Made by a program: the position numbers and the translations under genes. Shown piece after piece: positions 46,160 to 60,700 of a stretch of DNA of 64,000 nt. The notes below the pieces were generated by a model, which was not told the origin of the DNA, made no database searches, and saw only the letters and a list, made by a program, of their open reading frames with translations. Each line of letters opens with the position of its first letter. Positions within the stretch are counted from its first letter, which is position 1. Source of the stretch: Oryza sativa Japonica Group (Eukaryota; Streptophyta; Magnoliopsida; Poales; Poaceae); assembly GCF_034140825.1 (NCBI RefSeq), contig NC_089035.1, positions 43,082,001-43,146,000 on the forward strand. Direction: 5' to 3'.

Positions 46160-46381
46160 CTATCTCCATTTTAAAATGTATGTACAACGTTTGATCATTC
46201 ATTTTATTAAAAAACTATATAAATATGATCTATTTCATTATGACTTGCTTTATCATTAAATAAAATATAATCTTAACTTATATTTTACATATTTATACTA
46301 AATTTTTAAATAATATGAATGGTTAAACGTTATGCAAAAAGTTAACGGCGTCATACATTTTACATTTTAAAATGGAGGGAG
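46160..46381. mobile_element. Stowaway MITE
   Basis: TA-flanked; CTATCTCCATTTTAAAATGT and inverse ACATTTTAAAATGGAGGGAG. Immediately downstream of the damaged small gene. Confidence 0.85.
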
Positions 46382-46685
46382 TATATTATATGCATGTATG
46401 TATGTTGGATTCGTTAAAAACCTGTCATTATTATTTACATTAACTAATTATCTTGTTGCTAATTGATCTTGTTTTCATTACTAAGTTGTCAAAGCAGCAA
46501 GTAAACAATACATACTTTGAGCAATATGCTAACAATAAATTGGACGAAGATTTGAATTTTTTTTTTTGGATAACTCTAAATGCATTAAGGAAGATAACAT
46601 TAAGCTGTCGTTTCTCCATATGCATCGATATTTTTATGAAATTGAGAATGATGGTACATTAGATGGTAATTTCACACTAACTATT

Positions 46686-47110
46686 GTATACTTCCCCTCG
46701 ATTACTATCAACTTGCAATTCAGAAATTTTATCATAAATAGTGTTCCAGAGAAGTATACTTCCCCTAGATTACTACCAACTTAACAAAATAGGTTTGCTA
46801 TTTCTCTTCACATATAACTTTTGAGTTACTTTATAAATGTTATCTTTGTGGTTTGCGTGCTTATCTATTTTAACTTTTTTTCATTTTCCTTTCAGTTATA
46901 TGCTCAAATTAAGTTACTGAAGAATAAAGATAAAAACTACTAGTTGAAAAAACATAAAAACATGTTTTCTATTTCTCTTCACATATAACTTTAGGATTAC
47001 TTTAAAAATGTACTTTTTGGTTATTTTAAAAATATTGTCTTTCTGGTTTGCGTGATTATATATTTTATCTTTGTTTCATTTTTCTTTTTAGTTTTATAAT
47101 TTTACCAAAG
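46686..47110. repeat. Imperfect tandem duplications in AT-rich DNA
   Basis: TATTTCTCTTCACATATAAC-TTT begins two ~170-base diverged copies (about 46,798 and 46,972) that continue through GGTTTGCGTG and TTTCATTTT. Smaller repeats of ACTTCCCCTNGATTACTA lie at 46,690 and 46,761. Confidence 0.6.
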
Positions 47111-48278
47111 ATGTTTCACTTATATGCTTTTTCCAAAAACATTTAGAGGGAAGTAACTGAAGGATCAGAAGTACAACCGCTCAAGAGGAGCAAACATACA
47201 CCACTTAAATGTAAATTTAAACACAAAAAAGCCCCAAAGGCAACACACGCATAACTCACCCAAAACTCTCTCAAAAAACCACTCAAAAGATTGCCAAAGG
47301 CACACTCTACCGTTGCATCCACTATTACCAAAGGCACACTCCATCATTGCATCCACCTCTCTGTTTATAGAATTATAGCCCAAGATCGCTAAGAAAATGT
47401 CACAATTGCCCTTAGAGTGAAACCCTTGTCTAGACTCAATCTTAGACATCCACTCTTCCTTCTCCTCAAAGGAAATACTCTAGATGATTGCCATGCCATC
47501 GATCCGAATTTTCCACACCGGTCCGGGCTCACTTGCTTGGGCCGCCTCCTGGCTCCCTTGCTTGGGCCGCCTCCTTCTCTCTCCCTTTTTCCTTTTCTTT
47601 TTCTCCTTGATTTTCTTCACGAATTCCAACACTTGCAATTGACCTTGCAAAGTCTTCCCAACACAGTGTTCGTCCACCGTGCGTCACCTTGATCTCAACC
47701 TTGTCAAATAACTTCCTCGATCGTTCTGGACCTCAACTCCTTGAGTTCTGTTGACCAAGGTTGACTTTGATCAAGTGCACACACATGAACCAAACGACCG
47801 TTGTCTTGGCACAAATATAGCAACATGACCCACGTTAGTTCACTCACACATTTCCTGCAATCTAACACTTGCCAATCTTCCAACACAAATATATCAAAAC
47901 CACACATGGTTTCACAGTAAGTAGCTTCTTGTGTAGTTCACATTCAAGTGGAATCCATTGGAATAATGTTTTTTTTCGAGAATAATTGGGATAATGTTTT
48001 CATATATACCTTGTTTGCATGCGTTTAGGTTACAGATGATAAAGCTCTGGAGTTAGGTTAAATACAAGGTACGATGCTTCTAAATTTCATGTCAAGTGTA
48101 ATATTTAAAGACAATTTGGCTGATGTGAAAATGGTTTTCTTCTTTTTAGTGGCGAAGGCCAAAGTTTTATGGCAATTATGTCAGAAAGAAGATGGACATT
48201 GCCATTGATTCCACGGTACAAAATTGATTTTGTTGATAACTGACTGTGAATCCAAATTAAGATATACAGGCTGACAAC
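47111..48278. other. Transposon-like spacer, no gene recognised
   Basis: Short ORFs on both strands without family features. CTTGCTTGGGCCGCCTCCT occurs twice near 47,540. Confidence 0.4.
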
Positions 48279-48844
48279 TAGGGATGAAAACGGTACAAAA
48301 ACGGATAGAAACTACCTTTATCATTTTCGTTTTCATTTTTTTTTTCAGAATCGGATACCCCGGATACGAAAACGGAATCAAATATTGTCGAAACCGAAAA
48401 CGGCGCTGATACGGTAACGAAAATTTATCGGAATACAAAAGCCCCTCAAACTAAGCTTTAAACTATGTCAAATCCAATTCTCAAGTCTCAAATTTCAACA
48501 TTACATTACAAAACACAATCATGTCAAGTCCAATTCTCAAGTTTGAATTGGGTGTATTGGGTTGGACTGAATTGAGTGACTCAGGGGATGCTGAATTGGG
48601 TTGGGGTGGGGAGGAATTATAGACTATGGTATGGGCCTTTATAATTCCAAAAATTCCGAGAAATTTTTCGGAAAGCTTCCGACCGATTTTGAGTTCCGAC
48701 GGAAACTGCCCTTATCATATTCGATTCCGTTTCCGAGAAAATAGTTCCGAATCCGTTTTCGTTTCCAAAAAATTTCCGACCGACAGATTCCGTTTTCGAA
48801 AATAGGTCCGGAACCGGAAAGTTTCCGTACTGTTTTTATCTATA
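48279..48844. mobile_element. Non-autonomous hAT element with perfect 8-bp target duplication
   Basis: CTGACAAC at 48271-48278 and 48845-48852. Ends TAGGGATGAAAACGGTAC and inverse GTACTGTTTTTATCTATA. Subterminal regions are packed with GAAAACGG/TTCCGTTTTCG motifs in both orientations, as in hAT transposase-binding arrays. 566 bases, no transposase. Confidence 0.85.
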
Positions 48845-49016
48845 CTGACAACCATCATATATTGTTGGGCCGTATATGTAGAAGTATGTCTATCTAGGTT
48901 CAAGAGGCCCATATATCCATATGTACATGTATATATTCAGATAGAGTAATGGAAAGAGTGAGCTTCCAGAGAGTTCAGCTCAAAAAATCCCTAACAGTTT
49001 CTTCATATATATTTTA

Positions 49017-49199
49017 GAGTAAATTTCAGAAAACTACAACTTTAGTGACAAAATTATCAGTTTGCTACAATATTAGCGACATGTTTTTCAGTTTGTGATA
49101 ATTTCCCACGCTATTGTTGCAGCAAACTGAAACATATCACTAATGTTGCAGCAAACTGATAGTTTTGTCACTAAAGTTGCAGTTTTCTGAAATTTACTC
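49017..49199. mobile_element. Mutator-type fold-back MITE
   Basis: GAGTAAATTTCAGAAAACTA and inverse TAGTTTTCTGAAATTTACTC-like ends (right arm TTGCAGTTTTCTGAAATTTA then CTC). 9-base flanks TATATTTTA and TCTATTTTA (8 of 9 identical) fit a Mutator-type duplication. Almost the whole 183 bases fold back. Confidence 0.8.
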
Positions 49200-49276
49200 T
49201 CTATTTTATCCTTTCAGGGATTAGTTGGAGCATCGATTAGTTGAAGCAACAGGATATCAGGATACCCCAGTCTTAC

Positions 49277-49586
49277 GGTCTCTGTTCGTGTTCCATGTTC
49301 TTGTCGAGTACTCCTAGCAATTGTCGAGTACTCCATGTTCTTGTCGTGTTCCATGTTCTTGTCGAGTACTCCTAGCTATTGTTGAGTACTCCATGTTTCT
49401 TGTCGAGTACTCCTACCCAGTCTTACGGTCTCTGTTCATGTTCCATGTTCTTGTCGAGTACTCCATGTCTCTGTTCGAGTACTCCTAGCTATTGTCGAGT
49501 ACTCCATGGACTCCTAGCTATTGTCTTCGTGTTCCATGTTCTTGTCGAGTACTCCATGTTCTTGTCGAGTACTCCTAGCTAGGTGC
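49277..49586 (+). repeat. Minisatellite of GTCGAGTACTCC units
   Basis: Repeated phrases TTCTTGTCGAGTACTCC, TCCTAGCTATTGTCGAGTAC and GTTCCATGTTCTTGTCGAG alternate in a higher-order pattern for about 310 bases. Confidence 0.8.
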
Positions 49587-50115
49587 GCTCGCTTTGCTGT
49601 ACTCTAGCATTGTTGACATGTGCTGTACTCTGGGATTGTTGACATGAACCAGGAAGGAGATTTAACCTGTCATTACCTATAAATATTTCCTCTGTTTTTG
49701 TCACTTGACTGTAAATGTTGGTTTTGTGTTACATCCGTCCCAATTTGGGTTTTATAAAATTTACTATTATATTTTTGTTAGTCTGTTCCATTTATTTTTT
49801 ATGTGCATGATGATCCTCATGTTCGGGTCTTTATACAATTTTCTTGCATCGTTAATGAAGTTGGGGGTCAAGATGACAGTACACAATTTCATCACTAATT
49901 ATAGCTTTGACACAGTACCAGGCACAGATCATCTCAATGGCAACCACACTTGTGTTACTTACAAAAAATTACGTAGGGTAGCCCTGTGGCATATGTTAAC
50001 CGCTAACTTTGTTTAACACCTCGGACACCAGGATGCTATGACATTAATCGCAGACTTGCAGCAAAGAAAATGCCAACATAGTGTGCTACTGCAGAACTCT
50101 ATACCAGAGTTTCTA
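49587..50115. other. Spacer and YKT6 3' UTR
   Basis: Short plus-strand ORF 49,705-50,016 has no features. The right part is the likely 3' UTR of the minus-strand YKT6 gene. Confidence 0.4.
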
Positions 50116-53100
50116 TTACAGGATTGTACAACAAGAGTTGGTTTTCTTGGCCTGCTTGTAGAACATCTGCATAACAAGGAGGGACAAATCAGCACAAAAG
50201 ATCATAACTGAACCGATTGATTAACAACAGAAAATATTATCAGATAGCACTGAATGAAAGGGTCATTCATTCCTTATATATGTTAATTTAGCATGATCTA
50301 GGAAAGATTTTCTTAGATGTTGTCTACAACCAGCAGCTGGTGGTGGATACTGGGTACTAGTTCCAAGGCAAAAGTGAGAAGGCCTAACAACTTTGTGGCA
50401 AAGGAGCAAATTTCCCAATTAGAAGGGACATAAAGCTTCAGGGATCCAACGATTTACAGTTCAATTGTTACGTGCAGAGTTAACTAAACAGGTTTCATTT
50501 CGCTGAAAAAAGAAATCACTGAAGCAGAAACATAGAGTGGATCTGTATCCCATGATCTGTCACTTGCCATATCATAATACCTACCTGTGAAGCAGCACTT
50601 AGATCTGAACTCTTCTCCACTAGGCTATCCAATCTTTCACCTCTAGAAAGTACACTATCGATGGTCTTGTGCTGCAATTATCCAAATTAAAGATAACAAA
50701 TGAATAATTTGCCACAAACAGAGCAAAACCAAAACAAGCCTAAAAAGTTATTCGTGGGTGGGGAAAAAGACACTTCCAGAAAAATAGAGAACACCTGGTC
50801 CAGCGCATTCAACTATACACAGTTCCACAGGACAAAAAGAACTTACTACGGTTCGATTTCCCTCTGTTTATTTAAATTGAATGGCGTGCAAGAATTTGCA
50901 GTATAACTACCGGGCACACAATAATATAAAACACCAACCACACATTTTATTGCTCGAGCTAATTTCTAACAGCCAACAGGAAAAGCATATCAAAATTTCT
51001 CATTGTATACTTCAAACTTGTAGCTTAAGCAAAATTAAAATAAGATACCAATAGTGTTCTTTGCTGAATACTAATATCTGAAAACAGAAACATGAATCCA
51101 TGCACACTGAAATAAGGAATATGCCATTGCCAGCATAGGGTATAAATTGCAATCAGGATATATTAATTCATGAGCGATAGAGTTACTTACAAGAATAATC
51201 TTAGTTTCATCCAAATCCCTCTGAATTTTCAGCAACTTGTCAGCCTCTGCAGGATCCTGCAGAATAATAATTGGGAAGCAAGAAATTAGATGTTTAACAA
51301 TACAAGCATCAGTTAAGCGGTGCACCGTTGACAATTAACAAGAAAATAATATGGCCACAACTTTAGGTACATGCTCTAGTTTAGAAAAATACAACTGAAA
51401 AACTAAACGTACAATAATGATTTTATCTGGTGTACAAATGCTAGTCCAGCTTTGTCTTCTAGCCTAGTAAAATGTTTTAGCATGCTAGTTGTGGATTTCC
51501 AAGGCATTACTTCCATCAAAAGATCCTTTCGATTTTTTAATTAGTAGTGATGTTGAAGAAAAATGTGTGCAAGTATTAAGGGCAAATCAAGCTGAAGCTA
51601 TAACTGTTTACTCTATGTATGGAGATAAAACAACAAACAATGTTGAGAACAGTACACAATTTTACAATTCCCATTGAAAGGAAGTCAAAGCATGGCTTCA
51701 AGGGTATAAGGACAGTGGAAAAAGGATATTGGACCGTAGGATGGATGGCAGAGGATTACTTGTCCCTTGGTTAATAATGATACAGGGACATCTCATGTAT
51801 ATGAAGAGATTGATTATTTCAGTGTCCTAATCTCTAATAATACAAGAATATATGTAAACTAGAATAAAGGTGCTACATTAATAAGCAGTTCATTCACATA
51901 ACAGGATGCAGTGTGATTCATAGGCATGAGCATGGCAAGCCATTGCTTCTTCTGTTGGTTGGTTGTAATATTTAGTGTAGACACATCCTATTACTGCTGT
52001 ACTATTCAAGCCGAATAAAAATGGTCATGATCGAAGAATTCCAAGACATGCACTCAACCTGCATAGGTTTGAATTTGCTTCTTCCAAATCTACAATCCCC
52101 AGAGAACCGCTTACTCAAGCAGTGACAACATTAGTAAACCCTTCGTTTCATATTATAAATCGCTTTGACTTTTTTTCTTAGTTAATTTTTTAAAAAAAGT
52201 TTGATCACGCTTATAGAAAAATATAGTAACATTTCTAAGACAACAAACATATTATCAAAATATATTCAAACATATTATCAAAATATATTCAATCTTACAT
52301 TTAATGAAACTAATTCTTATTGTAGATGTTATTTTTTTCTATAAACTTAGTCAAACCTAACGAAATTTGATTAGGGAAAAAGTCAAATCGACTTATAATA
52401 TGAAACGGACAAACCTGGTATTTTGTCAAGGCATCATCCAGGTATTGCCAAGGCTGGGTGTTATCAGTTTTTGCTGTCCTCCATCTCTCCCCAAAAGTCT
52501 TGTGGTACTCTTCCAGCACCTGCAAAAATCAAAAGGAACACATAACCTTTCAGACAAAAAAAATAAGTGAACAATCACATTGTTTCCTTCTGAAAAATAG
52601 AAGCAATAACTTTGAAAGTATCAACTCGCCAGAAAAATCCCTATGTGAAGGCTGCCTGAAATTACTACAGAACCTCACAACAGCTAGCGAAGAAATTATT
52701 ACAAACAGGCTACAAATCCATCCCAACAACAGAAGAAGGTGAGAACACACAGGAAAGCATTGCACCTACTCGATCCAATCTCCTAGTACTAGAGAAGGAA
52801 GGACTAAGTTTGGGTCAAACTTGGAGCAGTCTAGGTTGAATTGAGTGGGTCAATCAGAATGACTATGCAAGGAGAATCGTAAGCATAATAACTAGGTTGA
52901 ATTGAATTGGATGAAGCCATATAGGGGTTAGTTACCGTGTTGAGGAGGGAGAAGGCGCTCCTGACGGGGTAGTGGTCGTCGGTGAAGGCGATGGCGCAGA
53001 GGCCATTCTGGTTGTAGCAATGCACCTTGTACTCTGCAAATCGTAAAATCGTTCGTTGTTAGTAGGGTTTAGAGTTTAGAGCGAGCGAAGGAGAGAAGGG

Positions 53101-53350
53101 GAGGAGGTTTGCCTTCGTGCTGGACAGACTGGCGGCGGCCGGCGGGGGTGCGGGCGGCGACGGTGCGGGCGACGAAGAGGATGAACTCGCGGGCGGGGTT
53201 GCGCTGGAAGTAGCCGAAGTGGCTCACGTCGGTCGCGTTCGCCACCACCACCGCCGCCTGCTGCTCCTGCTCCTGCTCGCCGCCACCGCCACCCGACGAC
53301 GAGTCGCCGTCGCCGGGGGATTTGAGCACCAGCAGCGCCGTGATCTTCAT
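50116..53350 (-). CDS. YKT61: YKT6 longin R-SNARE
   Basis: Prenylated R-SNARE acting in ER-Golgi, vacuolar and autophagic fusion. Six coding exons on minus: 53350-53113, 53033-52936, 52519-52415, 51256-51191, 50671-50585, 50166-50116; 214 residues. The longin domain begins MKITALLVLK and includes DVSHFGYFQR and HYPVRSAFSLLN. The SNARE motif includes DPAEADKLLKIQRDLDETK with the following HKTIDSVLSRGERLDSLVEK. The C-terminus is KKTNSCCTIL, a CCxxL-type farnesylation/palmitoylation signal. A Gly-Ser/Gln-Glu insertion (about residues 16-32) is longer than in Arabidopsis. Intron 1 (79 bases) uses a GC donor: GAAG|GCAAAC, with frame and the QHEEYKVH motif leaving no alternative. All other introns are GT-AG. 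Confidence 0.95.
52138..52409. mobile_element. Stowaway-like MITE touching a YKT6 splice donor
   Basis: Left CCCTTCGTTTCATATTATAA and inverse TTATAATATGAAACGGA. The right end stops about five bases from the exon 3 boundary, so on the gene strand the donor reads CAG|GTTTG followed at once by the element's TCCGTTTCA. Confidence 0.75.
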
Positions 53351-54573
53351 CGCCGTCGGGGAATCGGCGAGCCGCCGAGGAGGAGGAAGAAGATGAGATT
53401 GGTTGGAAGAATCGGATGCGGGATGGATGGATGGAGAGGTTGGAAATTTGGAGAGGAAGAGAAGAAGCTTGACGCGAATACGATCGATGGGGCTCGGCTA
53501 GTGGGAAAGCGAATCGAATCAAACCAACGGATTACAAGGGAGAAGGAGATGGGCGGTTGCCCACGTGTACAACCTTCTTAAGCTGCCCTGCTTCTAGAAC
53601 CAACACCAGCTAATCACGCAGCCAACGCTCTAATCACGTTGCCTCTTTAAGTGTTAATCCTCTTATACTTAACAGGGCGGTATTCGTCCACCAAATTGCT
53701 AAGGGCCCATACGATTTCATGGGTATATCGGTTTATTTCCCATATTTTTTCTTCAAATTCCTTCCTTCGTTCCAAAGGATGCTTAGAGTAGTCTAAAATA
53801 GGATAATGGATGAAATTGAATTTATGATAATTACTCGAGGACACGAACCAATGAATTACTATATATTGTTTTATATTATAAGTCGTTTTAATTTTTTTCT
53901 TATTCAAACATTTCAAAGTTTAGTCAAATATATAGAAAAATATAGCAATATTTTCAACTCAAAATGAACATATTATCAAAATATATTATAATGTTATATT
54001 TAATGAAACTAATTTGGTACTATAGATGTTGCTATTTTTCTATAAATTTGATCAAACCTAAAGAAATTTGACTATAAAAATAAATCAAAATGATTTATCA
54101 AATGGAGGGAACATTAAAAAGTTTTAGAGTTTACGAAATACAGATAAAAAAGTTCTTTTTTCAAAAAAAAAAAACTAGAAGTCTGGTAAAGAAAGGTAAT
54201 CTATACGGCCCTTAGAATAAGAATGCGAAAACCATCCGGGACAAAATGCCTTGTCACTTTGGTAGGTATACTAGAAACGCATCAAACATGTCACCAGATG
54301 ACCAGACACGGATATATATAGTTCAAAATTCCACATGAGTTTGTACCCCAAACAACACCAGGGCTATCAGCTATCACAACTCCATCCAACCAACCAAGCC
54401 AGAGAAGTTCCAGAGGTGACCTCACAGTCACAGAGCTAAGAACATAGTACAACGATATCTGGAGCAACCAACCACATAAGAGAGTGACGTACAATTCACA
54501 GGCAGTTTATGGCTGCATAAAGGCAACTATTTCTCCTCTAGTACAAACCGACGCACAGGGCAGCATGAGAAAC
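53351..54573. other. YKT6 upstream region and actin 3' UTR
   Basis: 53,351-53,550 is a GC-rich YKT6 5' UTR/promoter. 53,855-54,112 is a worn Stowaway-like element (TATTATAAGTCGTTTTAATT against AATGATTTATCAAATGGAGG). The rest leads into the actin 3' UTR. Confidence 0.5.
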
Positions 54574-56167
<1,594 letters not shown>

Positions 56168-57787
56168 TTCCTATAGATTTACTCTGCAAAAATAAGTAGC
56201 ACGTGAAGGTTGTCAATTAAAAACAAAGAAATAATATCTTTTTCGATAGTTACTATACTGTGCAGAGGAAATCTTGAGGTGCTAATAAACATGATCTCTA
56301 AGAGACATAAGCTGGAATGACTAGGTTGGGTTATATAGCTACAAGTAATTAACAACAGAATACGTCTAGAACTTGCTTTATGGCTAGCATGAGATATGCT
56401 GCCACTCAAATAGAGTAATGAAGAGTACTAACAGAGCTTCACAGTTATCATTATCTCGTATTTTCCACTATTAAGAAAAAGAATGCATGCCACTAATCTC
56501 ATATGTTTTGCATGTTAATTTGAGTCCATACATAAATAATATTAGAACAACTAAAGTATTGTCATTAACTACTTCTATGATTGCACCTGACCTGAATGAA
56601 TAAAAACATAAATGTTTAGACTAATTAGTGAGCATGTGCTAGTTGACAGCCCTTCTTATATACGGCCCACATTGTACCAGTTCTACAAGAAGCTGGAAGA
56701 CTACAAGTATTCAAAAACCAAAGTGTGCACCGGCAGTGCTACCTAAATCAGCAGGCTAAATTTATATTCCTGACATCAGGAACCCACCACCCAAAACCAG
56801 GATGCATAATCTACAAAAAAAAAAAGTATGCAATGTGATTTTGTAGTAGCTGGATCACTCAACCATTTTATTACTGGCGATAGATTGCAGAGCACAAATC
56901 CACATGTAACACTAGGTTTGGATCTGAATTTTTCATGAGTGCTCACCAATCACCATGATGGAACATGATAAATAGCATGGTAGCTTACAAGGATATGTTT
57001 GTAGCATCACATATTCACATTCCTAACAAATTTTGGATCGGCCATAAGCTGTGACTACAACAGCTTCACTTATTCCTCCTGTCTTTGGTTGAATGGTCTA
57101 ATTTTAAACTTGTTAGGTTTAGAAAATCCACCAGTGAATTATGCAAGACGCAAATCAAGAAATGCACAGCCTACAGCCTACTACATGAATTTCAGCACAT
57201 TCAAACACACTGAGCAAAGCAATGCCGCTGCCCGAGTTGACAAGGCCATTTGCCTATATAACTCAGATTGCATCCGCACTCGAGAACACACGCTGTCATC
57301 AGCCACAGACGCCAAAATACAGCCATAGGGCACAAAGAAAATCCCCGGACCCGGATCTGACCCCGGATCTTGAGCCAGGTAGCCGAGATCTACGAGGAGT
57401 AACTAGTGTAGTGTGGGAGATCTAGACAGCAGCACAACAGTTTGGAGAGGAATGGCGAGGTTGGTAGGTAGGTTACCGTCAACGGAGGTCGCCGCCTCGT
57501 CTCGCTGGTGTCAGCGGCGGCGCTTCTCAGTCCCACCCACGTCGCCGCCGGAGTCCTCGCCGGTCGCCGCTAGTGTTGGGACTTTGCGGCGAAGGCGATG
57601 ATATGCTCGGGGCCTCGTGGGGAGTTGTGTTGGTGGGGCGGCTTTGATGGCTGCAGCTGTCCATGGGCCTCAGCCTTTGGGCCGGCCTTCTTGTTGATTT
57701 TGGGCTCGCTTTGGACCATGCTGCAACTGTCGATTTGGGCTCGATTTCACCGCCACAGCCCACTCAACCCCGATCGAGGTCGAACCA
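56168..57787 (-). promoter_or_regulatory. Actin leader intron and promoter
   Basis: The leader-intron acceptor is near 56,186. The upstream noncoding exon and donor lie further right; a pyrimidine-rich, GC-rich stretch on minus between about 57,360 and 57,480 (CTCTCCAAACTG, CTCCCACACTAC) is the likely first exon, but I cannot fix the donor. ORFs in this interval look spurious. The promoter would end close to the MULE at 57,797. Confidence 0.5.
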
Positions 57788-60700
57788 AACAAGGAAGAAA
57801 TAAGTTCATATGAGGTCTCTTAACTTGTCGACGAATCCGAATCCGATTTTCGTCCCTCAACCAGAAAACCAGACACACTGGGTCCCTCAACTATTAAAAC
57901 CGGTGCAGATTAGGTCCTTGTGGTTTTAAGGGTGGTTTTGGCTGACGTGGCGCCTATGTGGCTAATTTGACTCAGGTCTTCATCTGGCGTGGCATTGACG
58001 TAGCGCTTACGTGGCAATTCGATCCGGAATAGTGGGCCCCACGTGGGCCCCACATGTCATCCTCACCCTTCATCTTCTTCTTCCTCTCTCCCCATCTCCC
58101 CTGTCTTCATCTCTCTCCTCTCCTCTCTCTCCAGGCGACGGAGAGGCAGCGGCACGCGGCGGCCGGCGGCCAAAGGAGGGAGCGGCGCGCAGCGGCAGAG
58201 GCACGGCTCCGGCGGTTGAGGGCGGAAGAGGAATCGGCGGGGGGAGGTGGCCCTGGCTGCGGCGGCTCGAGCTAACTCCTCTCTATCTTGGGTGCTCCCT
58301 CGGGGGAGGCCGGCGAGCGCGCGGGGAGGCCGACGAGCGGGACAGCACCTCGGCGGCGAGGCGTGGACGAGCGGGCGGGCGCGGGCCGGCGGGGCGGAGC
58401 AGAGGAGGAGCGGCGGCGGGCGAGCTCCTCGCCCTCACCACCTCCTTCTGGCTACTCCACTCCACGACCCCTTCCCGTGTTGCCGCTCCTCGGCGCTGCT
58501 GCGACCAGCCGCCGCACTGGCATCCACCATGGCCGTCGTGGTCGTCGCATAGCTTCTCTCCGCGACGCGTTGCGCTTTGGCCATGCGCCCTCACCGCCAC
58601 CCCGCAGCCACGGCCACATGTGACGGCGACGGAGGCGGAGAGGGGGATACGCTCGGGGACGAGGCGCGGGCATGAGACGGCGGCTGTTCCGGCGGCCACT
58701 GCCACGGCCATGGGGTGCATATGCGCGGCGATCAAGGCGGTGGCGGGTTCCGGCCGTCACGGCATGGTACGGCCACGCGCGCCGTGCCGAGGTCTGCCGC
58801 GGCGCGCGGTGGGGCCAGAAGAAGAGGTGGGAGGAGGGAGGTGGTGGTCGGGCGCGGGGGTTTGGTTTCCACGGCGAGGTTAGTTCGGTGTGGGTGGTAG
58901 TGGTGGTGGCAACTGGTAAGTAGTGGCTGGGAAGTGAGGTGCGATGCCGCATGGAGGAGTGGATAGGTCTCTCTCTCCTTTGTTTCTCGGGTTCGTCCCG
59001 TGCCGGGAGCGTAGGCGTGGCATCTTGTTTTTCTCCAGTTCTCCTCTGGTTTCTACGGCCTCGGTTGAGTGCCCTCAGGCCCACGTGGGTCCCACTATTT
59101 TTATTATTATTTTCTATGTGAGACCGACATGTAGGACCCACGGTTTTTATTATTTTTGGGATCAAATTTGTCACGTCCTAATAAATTCATCCCGAAATAA
59201 AAATCATTCTCTAAAAGGAATAATAAAATTAATTAAAATTCAAAAAGAAATTGGCAAACATTAAAATGCGTACAAGAAAAATTCGAATGTGACCCGGAGA
59301 ATTTTTGTTAAATTCTCCTTGGTCTAAAAAGAGCCCTCAAATTTTACTTAAATTTTCAGAGCACAAATAATAATTATTAAGAAATAAAAAAAGTTGAAAA
59401 GGTTTTTATAAAAAGAAAAACCCTAAAATCTCTCTCCCCTCGGATGGGCCGAATCCGACCCATCTCCCTTCCTCTCTCTCCTCTCCCCCGCAGCCCATTC
59501 GGTCTCTCCCCGCGTGCGTGCCGCTGACGGGCGGGCCTGCCCGCCACCCTCGCTTACGGGTGGGGCCCACCCGTCATCCCCGTCCTCCCGCCGCTCTCGC
59601 CGCCCCGCCCGCGCCGAGCGCCGCCGCCGCCGCCGCCGAATCCGCCGCATCCCGCCGCCCCCGCGTGCAATTAAGTGGGGGGGGGGGAATTATTCCCCGT
59701 GATCCCCTCCCCCTTTCCCCCCATTTCTCCCTCTCTCTCTCTCGCATTCAAACGGCCGGATTTGCTCCCGCAAATCTCGCCGGCGCCATTGATGGCGGCC
59801 AGACCTCCCGCGCCGGTTTCCTTCCCCGTCGGCCGCCCTCTCTCCCTCCCAACCCTATTTAAACCCTCCCCGCGCCTCTCTCGCCCGTTTCCGCCACTTG
59901 CCGCACCGTCTCCCCGCCAGAATCGAGCTCGCGCCGTCGTCCTCTCTCTCCTCTGTCGCCGACGACCTCCGGCCGGCCCTCTCCGCTCGCCGGGACCGTC
60001 TCCCGCCTCGGCGTCGCCTTCTCCGGCTTCGTCGCATCGCCGCTGACCCCGTCCACCACCTCGCCGAGCTCGCCGACCGCCGGAGCGCCATCGTCCCAGT
60101 CCACCCGAGCCGCGCCGCCGCCTTCCTCCGCTCCGGCCGCCTCCTTTGTCGTCGCCGTCGACCCGGGGTAAGCCGTGGACCGCCGCCTCTTTTCCCCCTT
60201 CCCTTCCCTTCCCCTCTCTCGGCCGCCGCTCCGCCGTGCCTATGGCCGCCGCCGGTGACCATAGGGGCGCGGGCGCCGCCTCCCGCCGGCTGCACCGTCG
60301 TGGCCGCCTCCGGGCGCACTGTGTGGCCGCCGCGTGGGGCCTAGCCGTCAGCCGCCCGCGCCCTCGGGTACGGCTGACGCGTGGGGCCCACGGCGCCGGC
60401 TGGTGTGAGCCCGGGTGCGCCCGGTCCACCGTGGACCATGAGGCTGCCGCGTGGGCCCCACTCCCGTGGACCCGGTCCGCGCGCCCCCTCTCCTCGGCTG
60501 ACGCAATAAATCCTTTTTAAATTAAAATTTAAATAAAGAAATTCGCAAATATTCACTTAAAGAGCATATAAACTTCAAATGGCCATAACTTGGCCATTTG
60601 AACTCGGAATTGGACCGTTCAAGTCTCTAATTTTTCCTCAAGAAGTCAAGAACCCATTTTTGTGCTTTGTTCCTACTTGTTATATGGAGTTTATTAGAGT

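Noticed and set aside
49016-49208. Hairpin at 49.0-49.2 kb as an miRNA precursor
   Set aside because: Explained by a Mutator-type MITE with a 9-bp flanking duplication.
58011-60520. Several long ORFs on both strands
   Set aside because: Open frames arise from extreme GC content inside the MULE and LTR; low-complexity Arg/Ala/Pro products in all frames.
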